A stretch of DNA of 64,000 bases from Eurosta solidaginis. Lineage: Eukaryota > Arthropoda > Insecta > Diptera > Tephritidae. Shown here in pieces: positions 47,380 through 58,434 of this stretch. The stretch covers positions 283,189,693 through 283,253,692 of the forward strand of contig NC_090319.1 in NCBI RefSeq assembly GCF_040869045.1, given 5' to 3'. The position numbers and the translations under genes are program-made. The notes beneath the pieces are model-generated. The model saw only the letters and a program-made list of their open reading frames with translations. It was not told where the DNA came from and searched no databases. Position 1 is the first letter of the stretch. Each line of letters starts with the position of its first letter.

Positions 47380-47800
47380 CAACTACTACGGCTTAGGCTT
47401 GCATCTTAGAATACGGTCTGCATAACGGTTACAATTCAGATTACGGCTGGAGTAGCGGTCATTCTTACAAAGAAGTTGATTGGTTTTATGAATGATTAAA
47501 GCTTGTGATTGTAAGCGTTACAGTCAGGCTTTGATTACAGTTACTGTACGGCAAGCTTGATGATTTAGGTTACGATTATTATTACGGTAACAGTTACTGA
47601 TGAAGTTAAGGTAACAGCTGCGGTCATGGCAATGGTTAAAGTAACAGTGAAGGTCACGATTACTGTAACGATAACAGTTACAGTAACAGTTACAGTTAAG
47701 GTTACGATTACGGTTGAAGTTAGGGTTACGGCTACGGTTACAATTAAGGTTACGGTTACGGTTAAGTTACGGTAATGTTGTAGATTTTGGTAGTAGTCCG
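47380..47800 (+). repeat. Degenerate hexamer-like repeat, GGTTAC / GTTACGG type
   Basis: GGTTAC, GATTACGG, AACGGTTAC and AACAGTTAC follow each other with mutations, cleanest at 47640-47770 (for example GGTTACGGCTACGGTTAC). It looks like an old short-period satellite. Confidence 0.75.
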
Positions 47801-49129
47801 GGTTAAGGTTACGCTAACGGCTACCAAAACTTTTGCCCTAATCCTCGTCTTGCAATTGCTATTACGAAACCTTTTCAATAAGTTGAGAGTTATTTAGGAG
47901 CTCTGTAAGTATGTATAGGTGGCAAACACTACTACTATATATCTGAAACTACATAAATATCAACAAAGATATTGAGAAAGGAAAAAAGGGTTGCGAAAGT
48001 TTGAAAAGATTATAAGGCAACCAACCCTTAGGGATGGGAAGCTGTACCATATTAAAGTGGCATAAAATAAATGTGTAAGATTAAGAAATTTGACACAAGT
48101 GGCAGGCAGCAAAGATGGACGGACATTCGATATGGTAACCGAACACATATGTTTGTATGTATCTATTTACAAAAACAACGAAACACCTGATACACTTGGC
48201 AATGTATGCATAGCTTCCTCTCTTCCAGCTATCGTCTTGTGGTTTCTTGGCCAATTAATATCACTTACTCATACCTCCTTGGGGTTGGCTAATTGTTAAT
48301 GCCAGTAATAAAATTTAAGCTACTTTACCTTTTTAACTAAATCTAGCTCATAACTTTTCTTATCATTTTATACTCTTCGTGATGTGTATTCGAAATTAGT
48401 TATTTTGCTCCCTTGGAAAACTATTATGTGGAAAATGTGTCTAGGAGCGAGTATAATTTCAGAAGTAATGAACCGCGCATTCATCAGCATTTATCAGTGG
48501 CACAAGCTCGGGTATTAACGTGATTTGATAGTTTATTGTTTAACTTATTCACTTGGCATCTGTAATTTTAATTGGTATAATTTATATAATGTTGCTTTAA
48601 GTTGGGTGTTATTTTAATATGAAGACTAATAGCGACATTTTTTTGGATGCAGAAGAGAAATGGATGAATATCAAACCTCTTTCAGTAAATATAAGTGTAA
48701 ATTCTTAAAACAATCTTAACCATCCATTGAACATGCCGTTGAAAAGTCGAAACGTCTGACAACCAAATCAGGGTTTAGAAATATGGTTCATATATATACT
48801 GCCGTCCTAATAGAGAATGTGGGTATAGATAATCTTTTTCGAACATATGTAAGTCTACAAATGCGCCAAATTCACATATAAGAATTTGAAGTTCGAACTT
48901 TTTTTCAGAAATTTAAAGATCACATCGAAACTAGTCGAAAATATTTATTTTAAATAAAAAAAAAAGCATATGTTGTAAAGTTACAAATAAGTTAATTTCA
49001 ATTTTTCAGGTTCAATAAAAATGTAGATACCCACAGTTAGGCATGAGTATTTTTTTTTTATTACTAGGGCTTAATGAACGTCAATATTTCGGAAGATCTA
49101 TTGCACACGATCTTATTACTGTATACGAA

Positions 49130-49378
49130 CAGTTGTAACACCTATAAGTACCTCAAGCTTCAAAATAAAGCATACAATGAGCGGACTAAGATTCATACCA
49201 CCCAGGTTGAAGCGTCTTTGCTTTGCTAGGGCATCACTCTCCTATAAAATGTGCATGGGTGAGTCATCGTCCAGCTCACAAAACCAACACATTTGGGTGT
49301 CGAATTGATTATTCAGCTGATATTGCATCTCACGGGTTTGCATGTAGTACCCAGATAGAGTTGTTGTACGTATACTAT
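49130..49378 (-). pseudogene. LINE 3' remnant (zinc-knuckle region) split by the LTR element
   Basis: Minus-strand translation gives 'YYMQTREMQYQLNNQFD', 'MCWFCELDDDSPMHIL', a stop, 'SDALAKQRRFNLGG': the C-x2-C...H-x-L-x-E/C zinc-knuckle end of a LOA/I-type ORF2, with one stop in place. The frame continues on the far side of the LTR element from 52951 for some tens of bases. The LTR element landed in this relic. Confidence 0.65.
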
Positions 49379-49970
49379 TGTCACGGATATTAGCATCCCT
49401 AAGCTATACCATCACTAAGGCGATGCTAAGCGATGTTCACGTCAATAATCAAATCATGTATACACATATATAAGGCAGCCGAGAGATGTCACACACAGAT
49501 GCATTTACTTATACGCCTATGTGTGTGCGAGAGACTGTAAACTACAAACTCACATACATCTGAGAGACGCTGAAAAGTAGAAAATTGTAAACAAGTAGAA
49601 ACTATATGAGAACTATAAACACTCGAAATAGTTGGTAAGTTCTGGAAATAGAAGAGCCTAGATGTATGCAGCGTAAACTATAAAAGCGGCACAAGCGAGT
49701 AAAATGGAATTCAGTTTGATTTGAGTTGATCAGCAGTTACGACTAAGAAGATATCTAGCGAGCAATAGCACTATTATATTGAAAGTCAGTTTCCTTTAAG
49801 ATATCAGTTTGGTTATTAAGCTATTCGTTGCACATTTTGAGTGTTATTGTGAAGTACTTAATAAAGGCCATTTTTCCATCATTCAATATTGGAGTTATTT
49901 ATTCAACAGTTTAGTGATTCGAACTTAGCAGAGGATTGCAAATAAGAGGATTTGCAGAAAAATCGTTACA
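49379..49970 (+). repeat. 5' LTR (592 bp)
   Basis: TGTCACGG at the start and CGTTACA at the end. It contains TATAAAA (49679) and AATAAA (49860). An imperfect palindrome GCATCCCTAAGC...GATGCTAAGCGATG lies near its start. Confidence 0.95.
49679..49685 (+). promoter_or_regulatory. TATA box of the LTR
   Basis: TATAAAA followed about 30 bases later by AATTCAGTTTGATTTGAG, which could serve as the initiator. The 3' LTR carries the same site at 52655-52661. Confidence 0.6.
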
Positions 49971-49972
49971 AT

Positions 49973-49988
49973 TGGTGTCAGAAGAGGA
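49973..49988 (+). promoter_or_regulatory. Primer binding site, tRNA-Leu type
   Basis: TGGTGTCAGAAGAGGA begins two bases after the LTR end. TGGTGTCAGAAG is the complement of a leucine tRNA 3' end (CTTCTGACACCA), so minus-strand synthesis would start from tRNA-Leu. Confidence 0.75.
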
Positions 49989-50021
49989 ATTGTTGAATAA
50001 ATTCCAAAGAACAACAAGGAC

Positions 50022-52343
50022 ATGGCAAAGTTCGGTGAATTAAAGATCCAGCAACTAAAGAAGGAGTTGGAGACCCGTGGATTGAATACAAGCGGCGTTA
50101 AACTTGAACTTCAGGCACGGCTACGAGAGGCAATGGAAGCAGAAGGAATTGATGTGGAAGAGTATGTCTTTCACCTTGATGGGGAGGAGACAACAAAAAT
50201 TGAAGAGAAAAACGAAACATCGCAGACGGTTACCAGCACAGATTTGAACATGATTTTGGCTGCAATATCTGCTCAAACATCGACAGTGGCTTCTCAACTG
50301 GAATCGCAAAAGACAGATATAAAATCTCAACTGGCATCTCAACTAGAAGAACAGAAGACATATATGGCATCCCAACTGGAATCGCAGGAGACACGCATAA
50401 CATCAAAGATGGAAGAACAAGAGGAGCGCTTATCATTGCAGGTGGCACAAATGTCTTCACAGTTAGAAGCACAGGAAGCAAGGGTAACATCAAAGCTGGA
50501 AGCGCAGGATGCAAAAATCGCTCAATTTCAGGCAGAAGTCGATGATTTGAAGGGTCGTATGGAGCAGTTACAATTAAATCGTCCAGCAGTTTCAGCGAGT
50601 AATCCAAAGGTAAAAACACCATCCTTTGACGGTTCTGTTCCTTTTCAGGTCTTTAAGCTACAGTTTGAGAAGACCGCAGCAGTGAACCAATGGAATGCTG
50701 AAGATAAAGTTGCAGCTCTGTTCGTGGCACTGAAAGGGCCTGCCGCGGAAATCTTACAGACCATCCCAGAGTACGAGCGGAACCATTACGAAACATTGAT
50801 GAGCGCTTTGGAGAGACGTTACAGAAGCGAGCATAGAAAACAGATATTCCAAATTGAGTTGCAAAACCGCTACCAAAAAGCAAATGAGACATTGCAGGAG
50901 TTTGCTTCAGATATTGAAAGATTGGCTCATCTTGCAAATGCGGACGCACCCGTGGAATACACTGAAAGGGTAAAAATCCAGAGTTTCATAAATGGCATAC
51001 GGGACGTGGAAACGAAGCGAGCTACATACGCGAACCCAAAGCCAACATTCGCAGAAACGGTGTCACAAGCTCTGATTCAGGAAACGGCGTCGCTCCTGTG
51101 TAAGCCAGTTTTCAAAGCACGCCGTGTGGAAGTAGAAAGGCCAGAGTGGGTAGACGCAATATTGGAGGCACTGAAAGGATCGCAAAATCGAAGTGAAAAA
51201 GTTATCAAATGCTTCAAATGCGGGAAGTCCGGTCACATAGCACGTCATTGCAATCTTGGTCTTAATAGTTCCAACAATGTGGGTGGCCGTAAACGCAAAG
51301 CTGGAGGAGATGAGCAAGAGCGAGTAAGAGGTAGAGAGCTAGATCCAGCTATTGAATGCCCTGTGATATCTGTGTCGCAGATTGGAAGGAAATCAAGCAG
51401 TCTTACCGTCAGAGGGAATGTGGATGGCAAAGAACGAGTACTGACTGTAGATACGGGCGCATCTCATTCCTTGATCCGATCTGACTTGGTCAACAGGAGA
51501 GTAAAACCGTTACCTGGAGCAAATTTGCGTACGGTCACTGGCGACTATAACCAAGTTCAGGGAGAAGTGATATGTGAAGTATTGATTGGGAAGGTCATGG
51601 TTCTACACAAATTTGTTGTGGCGGAGATTGTTGATGAAGTTATATTGGGAGTGGATTTCTTGGTTGACCATGACATCAAGATCGATATGCAGAGAAGGGT
51701 GATGTGTTATGAGAACCAAGATGTGCCACTTAACTTTAGTTTGGAAAAAGGGTTCAGCAGTAATCGGGTACTGGTGGAGAAGACTCGACGAAGGCCACGA
51801 AATTCAAAGGTAAAGGTTGATGGAACAAATGGGCCAAACAAATCAAAACCGAAGGTACCTGTGAGAGAAACACTGGCATTGAAAAGCCCTAACGGACGTA
51901 CTGAAACGAAGAAAGAATGCAAGGGTGGTTTCAAGCCAAGGCACACTACTGTTGTGAAGCGTCGGAACGATACTGATTATGCAAAGGAAATCCGTCCAGC
52001 GCAAGCTCTGCGAAGTAGTTCTTCATTGGTCAAGCAACAGAGTGCGAGGGAACGATCCAGGATAATGAGTAGTAAGATGAAACACAGGTACGACAAGGAA
52101 AATAATTCGAAAGGTTTCTTGGCGGGAGATTTGGTACTGTTATACAACCCTCACCGGCGGAAAGGTGTTCCATCCAAATTTCGGTGCAGTTGGGAAGGCC
52201 CGTACAAGGTTGTGAAGAAGATCAGTGATACCATCTACCGCATACAAAGCATTGAGAAACCACGGAGTAGAAGAGTGGTACATTTGGCGATGCTAGCAGC
52301 GTTTAGATCGAGAGATTTGTCTGATCGGGACGATCAGACTTAG
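50022..52343 (+). CDS. Chimeric Gag-protease-integrase C-terminus protein (SAP, coiled coil, capsid, CCHC, PR, GPY/F)
   Basis: One intact 773-codon frame from the first ATG after the leader. Residues about 5-40 look like a SAP motif ('LKIQQLKKELETRGLNTSG'). Residues 85-185 form a long coiled coil built on repeated 'SQLExQ' units. About 195-385 is a Retrotrans_gag-type capsid ('FDGSVPFQVFKLQFEKTA', 'ALKGPAAEIL'). A CCHC knuckle 'CFKCGKSGHIARHC' sits near 397-411, and an aspartic protease with 'TVDTGASHSLI' near 475 and 'VILGVDFL' near 545. After a basic linker (about 570-670) it runs into 'GDLVLLYNPHRRKG' and 'SWEGPYKVVKKI', the integrase C-terminal GPY/F-type domain. RT, RNase H and the integrase core are absent. 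It could make and process particles but not copy or integrate DNA; a related full element would have to help. Confidence 0.9.
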   Translation: MAKFGELKIQQLKKELETRGLNTSGVKLELQARLREAMEAEGIDVEEYVFHLDGEETTKIEEKNETSQTVTSTDLNMILAAISAQTSTVASQLESQKTDIKSQLASQLEEQKTYMASQLESQETRITSKMEEQEERLSLQVAQMSSQLEAQEARVTSKLEAQDAKIAQFQAEVDDLKGRMEQLQLNRPAVSASNPKVKTPSFDGSVPFQVFKLQFEKTAAVNQWNAEDKVAALFVALKGPAAEILQTIPEYERNHYETLMSALERRYRSEHRKQIFQIELQNRYQKANETLQEFASDIERLAHLANADAPVEYTERVKIQSFINGIRDVETKRATYANPKPTFAETVSQALIQETASLLCKPVFKARRVEVERPEWVDAILEALKGSQNRSEKVIKCFKCGKSGHIARHCNLGLNSSNNVGGRKRKAGGDEQERVRGRELDPAIECPVISVSQIGRKSSSLTVRGNVDGKERVLTVDTGASHSLIRSDLVNRRVKPLPGANLRTVTGDYNQVQGEVICEVLIGKVMVLHKFVVAEIVDEVILGVDFLVDHDIKIDMQRRVMCYENQDVPLNFSLEKGFSSNRVLVEKTRRRPRNSKVKVDGTNGPNKSKPKVPVRETLALKSPNGRTETKKECKGGFKPRHTTVVKRRNDTDYAKEIRPAQALRSSSSLVKQQSARERSRIMSSKMKHRYDKENNSKGFLAGDLVLLYNPHRRKGVPSKFRCSWEGPYKVVKKISDTIYRIQSIEKPRSRRVVHLAMLAAFRSRDLSDRDDQT

Positions 52344-52354
52344 GTGGAGGGCAG
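52342..52354 (+). promoter_or_regulatory. Polypurine tract
   Basis: AGGTGGAGGGCAG directly before the 3' LTR, overlapping the ORF stop. It would prime plus-strand synthesis. Confidence 0.75.
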
Positions 52355-52946
52355 TGTCACGGATATTAGCATCCCTAAGCTATACCATCACTAAGGCGAT
52401 GCTAAGCGATGTTCACGTCAATAATCAAATCATGTATACACATATATAAGGCAGCCGAGAGATGTCACACACAGATGCATTTACTTATACGCCTATGTGT
52501 GTGCGAGAGACTGTAAACTACAAACTCACATACATCTGAGAGACGCTGAAAAGTAGAAAATTGTAAACAAGTAGAAACTATATGAGAACTATAAACACTC
52601 GAAATAGTTGGTAAGTTCTGGAAATAGAAGAGCCTAGATGTATGCAGCGTAAACTATAAAAGCGGCACAAGCGAGTAAAATGGAATTCAGTTTGATTTGA
52701 GTTGATCAGCAGTTACGACTAAGAAGATATCTAGCGAGCAATAGCACTATTATATTGAAAGTCAGTTTCCTTTAAGATATCAGTTTGGTTATTAAGCTAT
52801 TCGTTGCACATTTTGAGTGTTATTGTGAAGTACTTAATAAAGGCCATTTTTCCATCATTCAATATTGGAGTTATTTATTCAACAGTTTAGTGATTCGAAC
52901 TTAGCAGAGGATTGCAAATAAGAGGATTTGCAGAAAAATCGTTACA
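52355..52946 (+). repeat. 3' LTR (592 bp)
   Basis: Same length and, by eye, the same sequence as the 5' LTR. Followed by CTAT. Confidence 0.95.
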
Positions 52947-52950
52947 CTAT

Positions 52951-53678
52951 ATTTGGCATGCCTTTTTATAAGGAAGTGAGACCAGCGTTGTTTGAATTAC
53001 CTAGTTTACCAGTTAATCAAGGTCAGCCTTATATTTGCTATTCTGAGCTCTGGGAATAGCTCTGGACCAGTTATGTTAAGCAATATGAGCATGTTTTGCT
53101 AGTCATATGTGTATTTTATATTGATGTAATAGTTAGTGAGCAGCCAAAGCATTGTTAATAACAAGCAGTGGTATAAAATCCAATGTCACTGATCAAGTTC
53201 TGTTGAGCATGCCCAAAAATATTATCCAAAAGTAGTAGAAAGCTATGAGTATACCCAAGTAGTTTTATGATATGTTTGTTTAAGTTTAAAATTTAGGTTC
53301 AAAATTTTTTAACGTGCACATATGCTTAATTTATTTTTTAAATATGTCCACGTTCAAAAGCCTGAACGTGTTCTGTTATATGCTCGACACAGAATGCACC
53401 ACCCGGTGGGTGGCATTGAATTTTTAAACAAATTGCCAAAAAAGCTTTGAAGCATTTAAAATCAATGTCAGTTTTCAGAACAATACAGGTACACTCACAT
53501 ACAACGTATGATGAATACCGTGCAACTTAATGTCTTGAGAAATTATAAATGTGTTTACTTTGGCAAAATTGAACGTAAAAATTCAAGGAAGCATAGAAAA
53601 TACTTGCAAATCTTAGTGTTTTCAAAACAAATTAAAATTTCTGTAAAATTTTAAAAGTATCTGCACAAAAATTTCTAT
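52951..53678. other. LINE remnant end and unassigned sequence
   Basis: The first tens of bases continue the minus-strand LINE remnant. A stretch at 53413-53465 (GGCATTGAATTTTTAAACAAATTGCC...) resembles 59295-59345 inside the Tc1-like element. Nothing else is recognised. Confidence 0.45.
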
Positions 53679-53857
53679 CAAAACAAGTAAGGACGGGACT
53701 GTCTTCGGCTGTGCCGAAGACTTCATACTTTCATGAATGGGGCTGAACAATAATCTTATCCCATTCGTAATATCCAAATAATTGGCTTTATAAGATAAGA
53801 ACTATATAGTGGACATATGTATGTACAACCTAAGCGATTTTTAAGATAAATATAAAA

Positions 53858-56241
53858 AAAACAAGTAAAGGTGTCCAAGTTCGGGTGTAACCGAACATTA
53901 TCTATTCAGCGTGAGCTTAAATTGTACATTTCATTTCAGATAAATTACTTTTCTACATAACACGTGGCACCACACGTTTAAAAAAAATGTCTCCCCATTT
54001 CCTCTTACAATAAAATTTGATAAGTGAAATCTCATTGATTCAAAACTATTTTTTGCTAAGTTATAGCTTATTATTCTAGTCTACGACCCTTTTAAAATTG
54101 TTTTATATCTAAGTTGCCGTGGTCTTTAACCGATCCCGTCCATTTTTACTAGAAATATTTTCTGCTATAAGGAAAATATATGTGCACAATTTCATTACGA
54201 TATGTTGATTTTTATTCGAGCTATGGCTCCCGAAACATAGAAAATTGCATAGCCATAAAAGGGGCGGTGCCACACCCATTTTAAAAAATTTTATTGTTTT
54301 CCAATTTAATGTTATAATTCAATTTAGAAAGTAAAATTCCATTGACACAAGGCTCCTTTTCGCTTAGATATAGCTTATTATTTTCGTCTTTTATATAAAA
54401 GTGGGCGTGGTCTTTAACCGTTCTTGTCCATTTTTTCTAGAAATTTTTCCTGCTATAGGGAAAATTTGTGTACCCAATTTTATTACGATCCGTTTCGGGA
54501 GTTATGGCTCCCGAAACATAGAAAATTGCTTAGTCATAAAAGGGGGCGGTGCCACGCCCATTTTTTTAAAATTTGAAGTTTTTCCAATTTATTGTTATAA
54601 ATCCACTTGGGAAATGAAATACCATTGATATAAAGCTCTTTTTTGCAAAGATATAGCTTATTTTATTCGTCCACGACCCTTTTAAAAATATTTTGTATAA
54701 AAGTGGGCGTGGTCCTTAACCGATTTCGTTAATTTTTCTTAAAAGCATTCCTTATACTAAAGGCAACCTCTATGCCGAATTTTGTTACGATAGGTTTAAC
54801 GATTTTTGATTTATGAATATTAATATTTGTAAAATTGATATTATCACAAGTGGGCGGTGCTACGCCCATTTTAAATTTTTTTAAAATCTGTTTGTAAAAT
54901 TTCAACATTCTAGGTGTATTATTTACTAAATAGTCAGGTTTTTTGTGTTTTCCATAATGTTATATATGGGATATTCCAACCCATTTCGACCAATTTTGAA
55001 CCCGACCCCTTTAGAATTGTCTGAAAGTTTTTCTTCTTTTTCTAGCTTACGAAAGACGTTTTTCAGAATTTTTTCAAATTTTTTCATCCAACTCAAAAAA
55101 AGTTATGAATTTTTAAAAAAACACTGTTTTTGTTTACAAAATGATATAAATTTTTCAAAAATTGATCGTTTGCAATTTTTTTTTTTGAATTTGTTTTTAA
55201 ATTTACTTTTCGGAAAGAATACAAAAAAATTTTTAAAGTCTTTTTTTTTAATTTTTCAGTTTTTCGAGATTTTTCGAATTTCGCCATTGTTTTTTTTTTT
55301 TTTTCTCATAAAAAACTTCAATCAATTCTGCAATCATCCGCGTTAATCCCGGAGTGGGCCGATTATTTTTTATATATTTTTTTATTTAATTGAAAAAAAA
55401 AATTTTCAAAAATAAAAAAATTTTTTTTTATCAATTTTATTATAATATATAAAGAAAAGAATACTTAAAAATCATTTTCTTACATTTTTTTGTTATATAA
55501 ATAAAATTCATAAAAAAAAATTTTATTTTTTAAAATTTTTTTTTCAATTAAATAAAAAAAACAAATATAAAAAAAATCGGCCCACTCCGGGATTAGTGGG
55601 GATGATTGTAGAATTGATTGCAGTTTTTTATGAGAAAAAAAAAAAATGGCGAAATTCGAAAAATCTCGAAAAACTTAAAAATTAAAAAAAAAAAACTTAA
55701 ACATTTTTTTTTGTATTTTCTCCGAAAAGTACATTTAAAAACAAATTAAAAAAAAAAAGATCCCTAACGGTCAATTTTTGAAAAAGTTATAGCATTTTGA
55801 AAACTAAAACGGTGTTTTTTTAAAAATTCATAACTTTTTTTGAGTTGGATGAAAAAATTTGAAAAAATTCTGAAAAACGTCTTTCGTAAGCTAGAAAAAG
55901 AAGAAAAACTTTCAGCCAATTCTGAAGGGGTCGGGTTCAAAATTGGTCGAAATGGGATGGAATACCACATATATATAAAAAGTGGACGTGGTTATCATTC
56001 TGGGTTCAGATAAGTTCGTGTACCAAATTTGGTGAAGATACCTCAATATTTATTCAAGTTATCGTGTTAACGGTCGGACGGACGGACGGACGGATGGACA
56101 TGGCTCAATCAAATTTTTTTTCGATACTGATGATTTTGATATATGGAAGTCTATATCTATCTCGGTTCCTTTATACCTGTACAACCAACCGTTATCCAAT
56201 CAAAGTTAATATACCCTGTGTGCAAGGCACGCTGAGTATAA
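53858..56241 (+). mobile_element. HINE family D, nested in F2
   Basis: Begins AACAAGTAAAGGTGTCCAAG, hairpin GTTCGG-GTGTAA-CCGAAC, TATTCAGCGTGAGCTT; ends GCAAGGCACGCTGAGTATAA, the inverted partner. Body modules resemble family B (GTGGTCTTTAACCGAT; GGGGCGGTGCCAC at 54262 and 54544). GGAC tract at about 56079. It carries the foldback at 54968-55969. Confidence 0.75.
54968..55969. mobile_element. 1-kb foldback element (long palindrome), nested in D
   Basis: Two arms of about 460 bases (54968-55430 and 55513-55969) are near-perfect reverse complements around a spacer of about 80 AT-rich bases. Outer ends are GGGATATTCC and GGAATACCAC. The B2 copy has the empty site, with ATATAT repeats on both sides here acting as target or its duplication. 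Frames on both strands across the arms (LELSESFSSFSSLRKTFF and its copy) are the same palindrome read twice, not genes. Confidence 0.88.
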
Positions 56242-56591
56242 TAAGTAGGTACTTTGTGTGAGGATGCAACGTTTAACGTCTTTTGTGATCTGCATGAGAA
56301 ACCTATGACCATTAATCACTTATTTCAACAATATATGCCGTAAGCGTATGTATTTGATGCAATTTGAAGCTGCTAGCCACTAAAAAGGTGGCAGAAAGGA
56401 CAATTTATATGGGGTATATACATTACCGATCTTTATGATTTCTTCAGACAACAATATATGCTTAACATGTAGGTAAGCATTTGGTGAAATTTGAAGCTTC
56501 TAACTGTTAAAATGGGATTGAAATTATGAAAAGTTGTTATCTGAACAATCGATTGTATGGGAAATATACTATATATACCACCAATCTATAC

Positions 56592-58434
56592 ACTTTTTAT
56601 ACTCAGTTGAGCAGAGCTCACAGAGTATATTAACTTTGATTGCATAACGGTTGGTTGTACAGGTATAAAGGAATCGAGATAGATATAGACTTCCATATAT
56701 CAAATTCATCAGTATCGAAATAAAATTCGATTGAGCCATGTCCGTCCGTCCGTCCGTCCGTCCGTCTGTCCGTTAACACGATAACTTGAGTAAATTTTGA
56801 GGTATCTTGATGGAATTTGGTATGTAGATTCCCGGGCACTCATCTCAGATCTGTATTTAAAATGAACGATATCGGACAATAACCATGCCCACTTTTTCGA
56901 TATCGAAAATTTCGAAAAATCGAAAAAGTGCAATAATTCATTACCAAATACGCATTAAGCGATGAAACTTGGTAGGTGAGTTGAGCATATGACGCAGAAT
57001 AGAAAACTAGTAACATTTTGGACAATGGGCATGGCACTGCTCACTTTTAAATGAAGGTAATTTAGAAGTTTTGCAAGCTGTAATTTGGCAGTCGTTGAAG
57101 ATATCATGATGAAATTTGGCAGGAACGTTACTCTTATTACTTTATGTCTATTTAATAAAAATTAGCAAAATCGGAGAACGACCACGCCCACTTTTAAAAA
57201 AAAATTTTTTTTAAATTCAAATTTTAAAAGAAAAGTTAATATCTTTACAGCATATAAGTAAATTATGCCAACATTCAACTCCAGTAATGCTATGGTGCAA
57301 CAAAATACAAAAATAAAAGAAAATTTTGAAATGGGCGTGGCTCCGCCCTTTTTCATTTAATTTGTATAGGATGCTTTTAATGCTATAAGTCGAACAAAAA
57401 TTAACCAATCCTTTTGAAATTTGGTAGGGCTTAGCTCCTAGGACGATAACTGTTTTCTGTGAAAAAGGGCGAAATCGGTTGAAGCCACGCCCAGTTTTTA
57501 TACACAGTCGACCGTCTGTCCTTCCGCTCGGCCGTTAACACGATAACTTGAGCAAAAATCGATATATCTTTACTAAACTCAGTTCACGTACTTATCTGAG
57601 CTCACTTTGTATTGGTGTAAAAAAGGGCCGAAATCCGACTATGACCACGCCCACTTTTTCGATATCGAAAATTACGAAAAATGAAAAAAATGTCATAATT
57701 ATATATCAAATACGAAAAAAGGAATGTAACATGGTAATTGTATTGGTCTATTGACGCAAAATATAACTTTAGAAAAAAACTTGGTAAAATGGGTGTGACA
57801 CCTACTATATTAAGTAGAAGAAAATGAAAAAGTTTTGCAGGGCGAAATCAAAAGCCCTTGGAATCTTGGAAGGAATACTGTACGTGGTATTACATATATA
57901 AATAAATTAGCGGTACCCGAAAGATGATGTTCTGGATCACCCTGGTCCACATTTTGGTAGATATCTCGAAAGCGCCTTCACATATACAACTAAGGGCCAC
58001 TCCCTTTTAAAACCCTCATTAATACCTTTAATTTGATACCCATATCGTAAAAACACATTCTAGAGTCACCCTTGGTCCACGTTTGTGGAGATATCTCGAA
58101 AAGGTGTCCACCTATAGAACTACGGCCCACGCCCTTTTAAAATACTCATTAACACCTTTCATTTGATACCCATATCGTACAAACAAATTCTCGAGTCAGG
58201 CCTGGTCCACCTTTATGGCGATATCCCTAAATGGCGTCCATCTATAGATCTATGGCCCACTTCCTCTTAAAATACTCTTTAATACCTTCCATTTGATACA
58301 CATGTCATACAAACACATTCCAGGGTTACCCTAGGTTCCTTTTACAACAGGTGATTTCCCTTACTTTGTCTCCACAGCTCTCAACTGAGTATGTAATGTT
58401 CGGTTACACCCGAACTTAGCCTTCCTTACATGTT
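56592..58434 (-). mobile_element. HINE family A, copy A6, nested in F2
   Basis: Minus strand: A start (antisense CTTAGCCTTCCTTACATGTT near 58434), GTTCGG hairpin, about three 130-bp-type units (57940-58330), the body and GGAC tract (antisense about 56738), ending CTCAACTGAGTATAAAAA near 56592. No gene. Confidence 0.8.

Larger units (their letters stand above)
46135..49129. other. Unassigned sequence with transposase scrap and hexamer repeat
   Basis: Apart from a possible piggyBac-like scrap (46885-47190) and a GGTTAC-type repeat (47380-47800), no gene or element is recognisable. Short frames around 48090-48299 have no domain. Confidence 0.45.
49375..52950 (+). mobile_element. Ty3/gypsy-type LTR retrotransposon, internally deleted, very young
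   Basis: Complete element: CTAT target duplication (49375-49378 and 52947-52950), two 592-bp LTRs beginning TGTCACGG and ending CGTTACA, a primer site, one ORF and a polypurine tract. The LTRs appear identical by eye over their full length, so insertion is recent. The internal part is only about 2.4 kb, because the pol region from RT to the integrase core is gone. 4-bp duplications, the tRNA-Leu-type primer site and a protease-GPY/F layout fit Ty3/gypsy (the mdg3-like group uses tRNA-Leu). Confidence 0.92.

Noticed and set aside
47380..47800. True telomere or telomere-derived element
   Set aside because: Repeat is degenerate, not TTAGG, and higher flies do not use short telomeric repeats.
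55093..55970. Phe/Lys-rich reading frames on both strands (about 54945-55346 plus and 55764-55970 minus)
   Set aside because: They are the same palindrome arm read from each side; low complexity and no domain.
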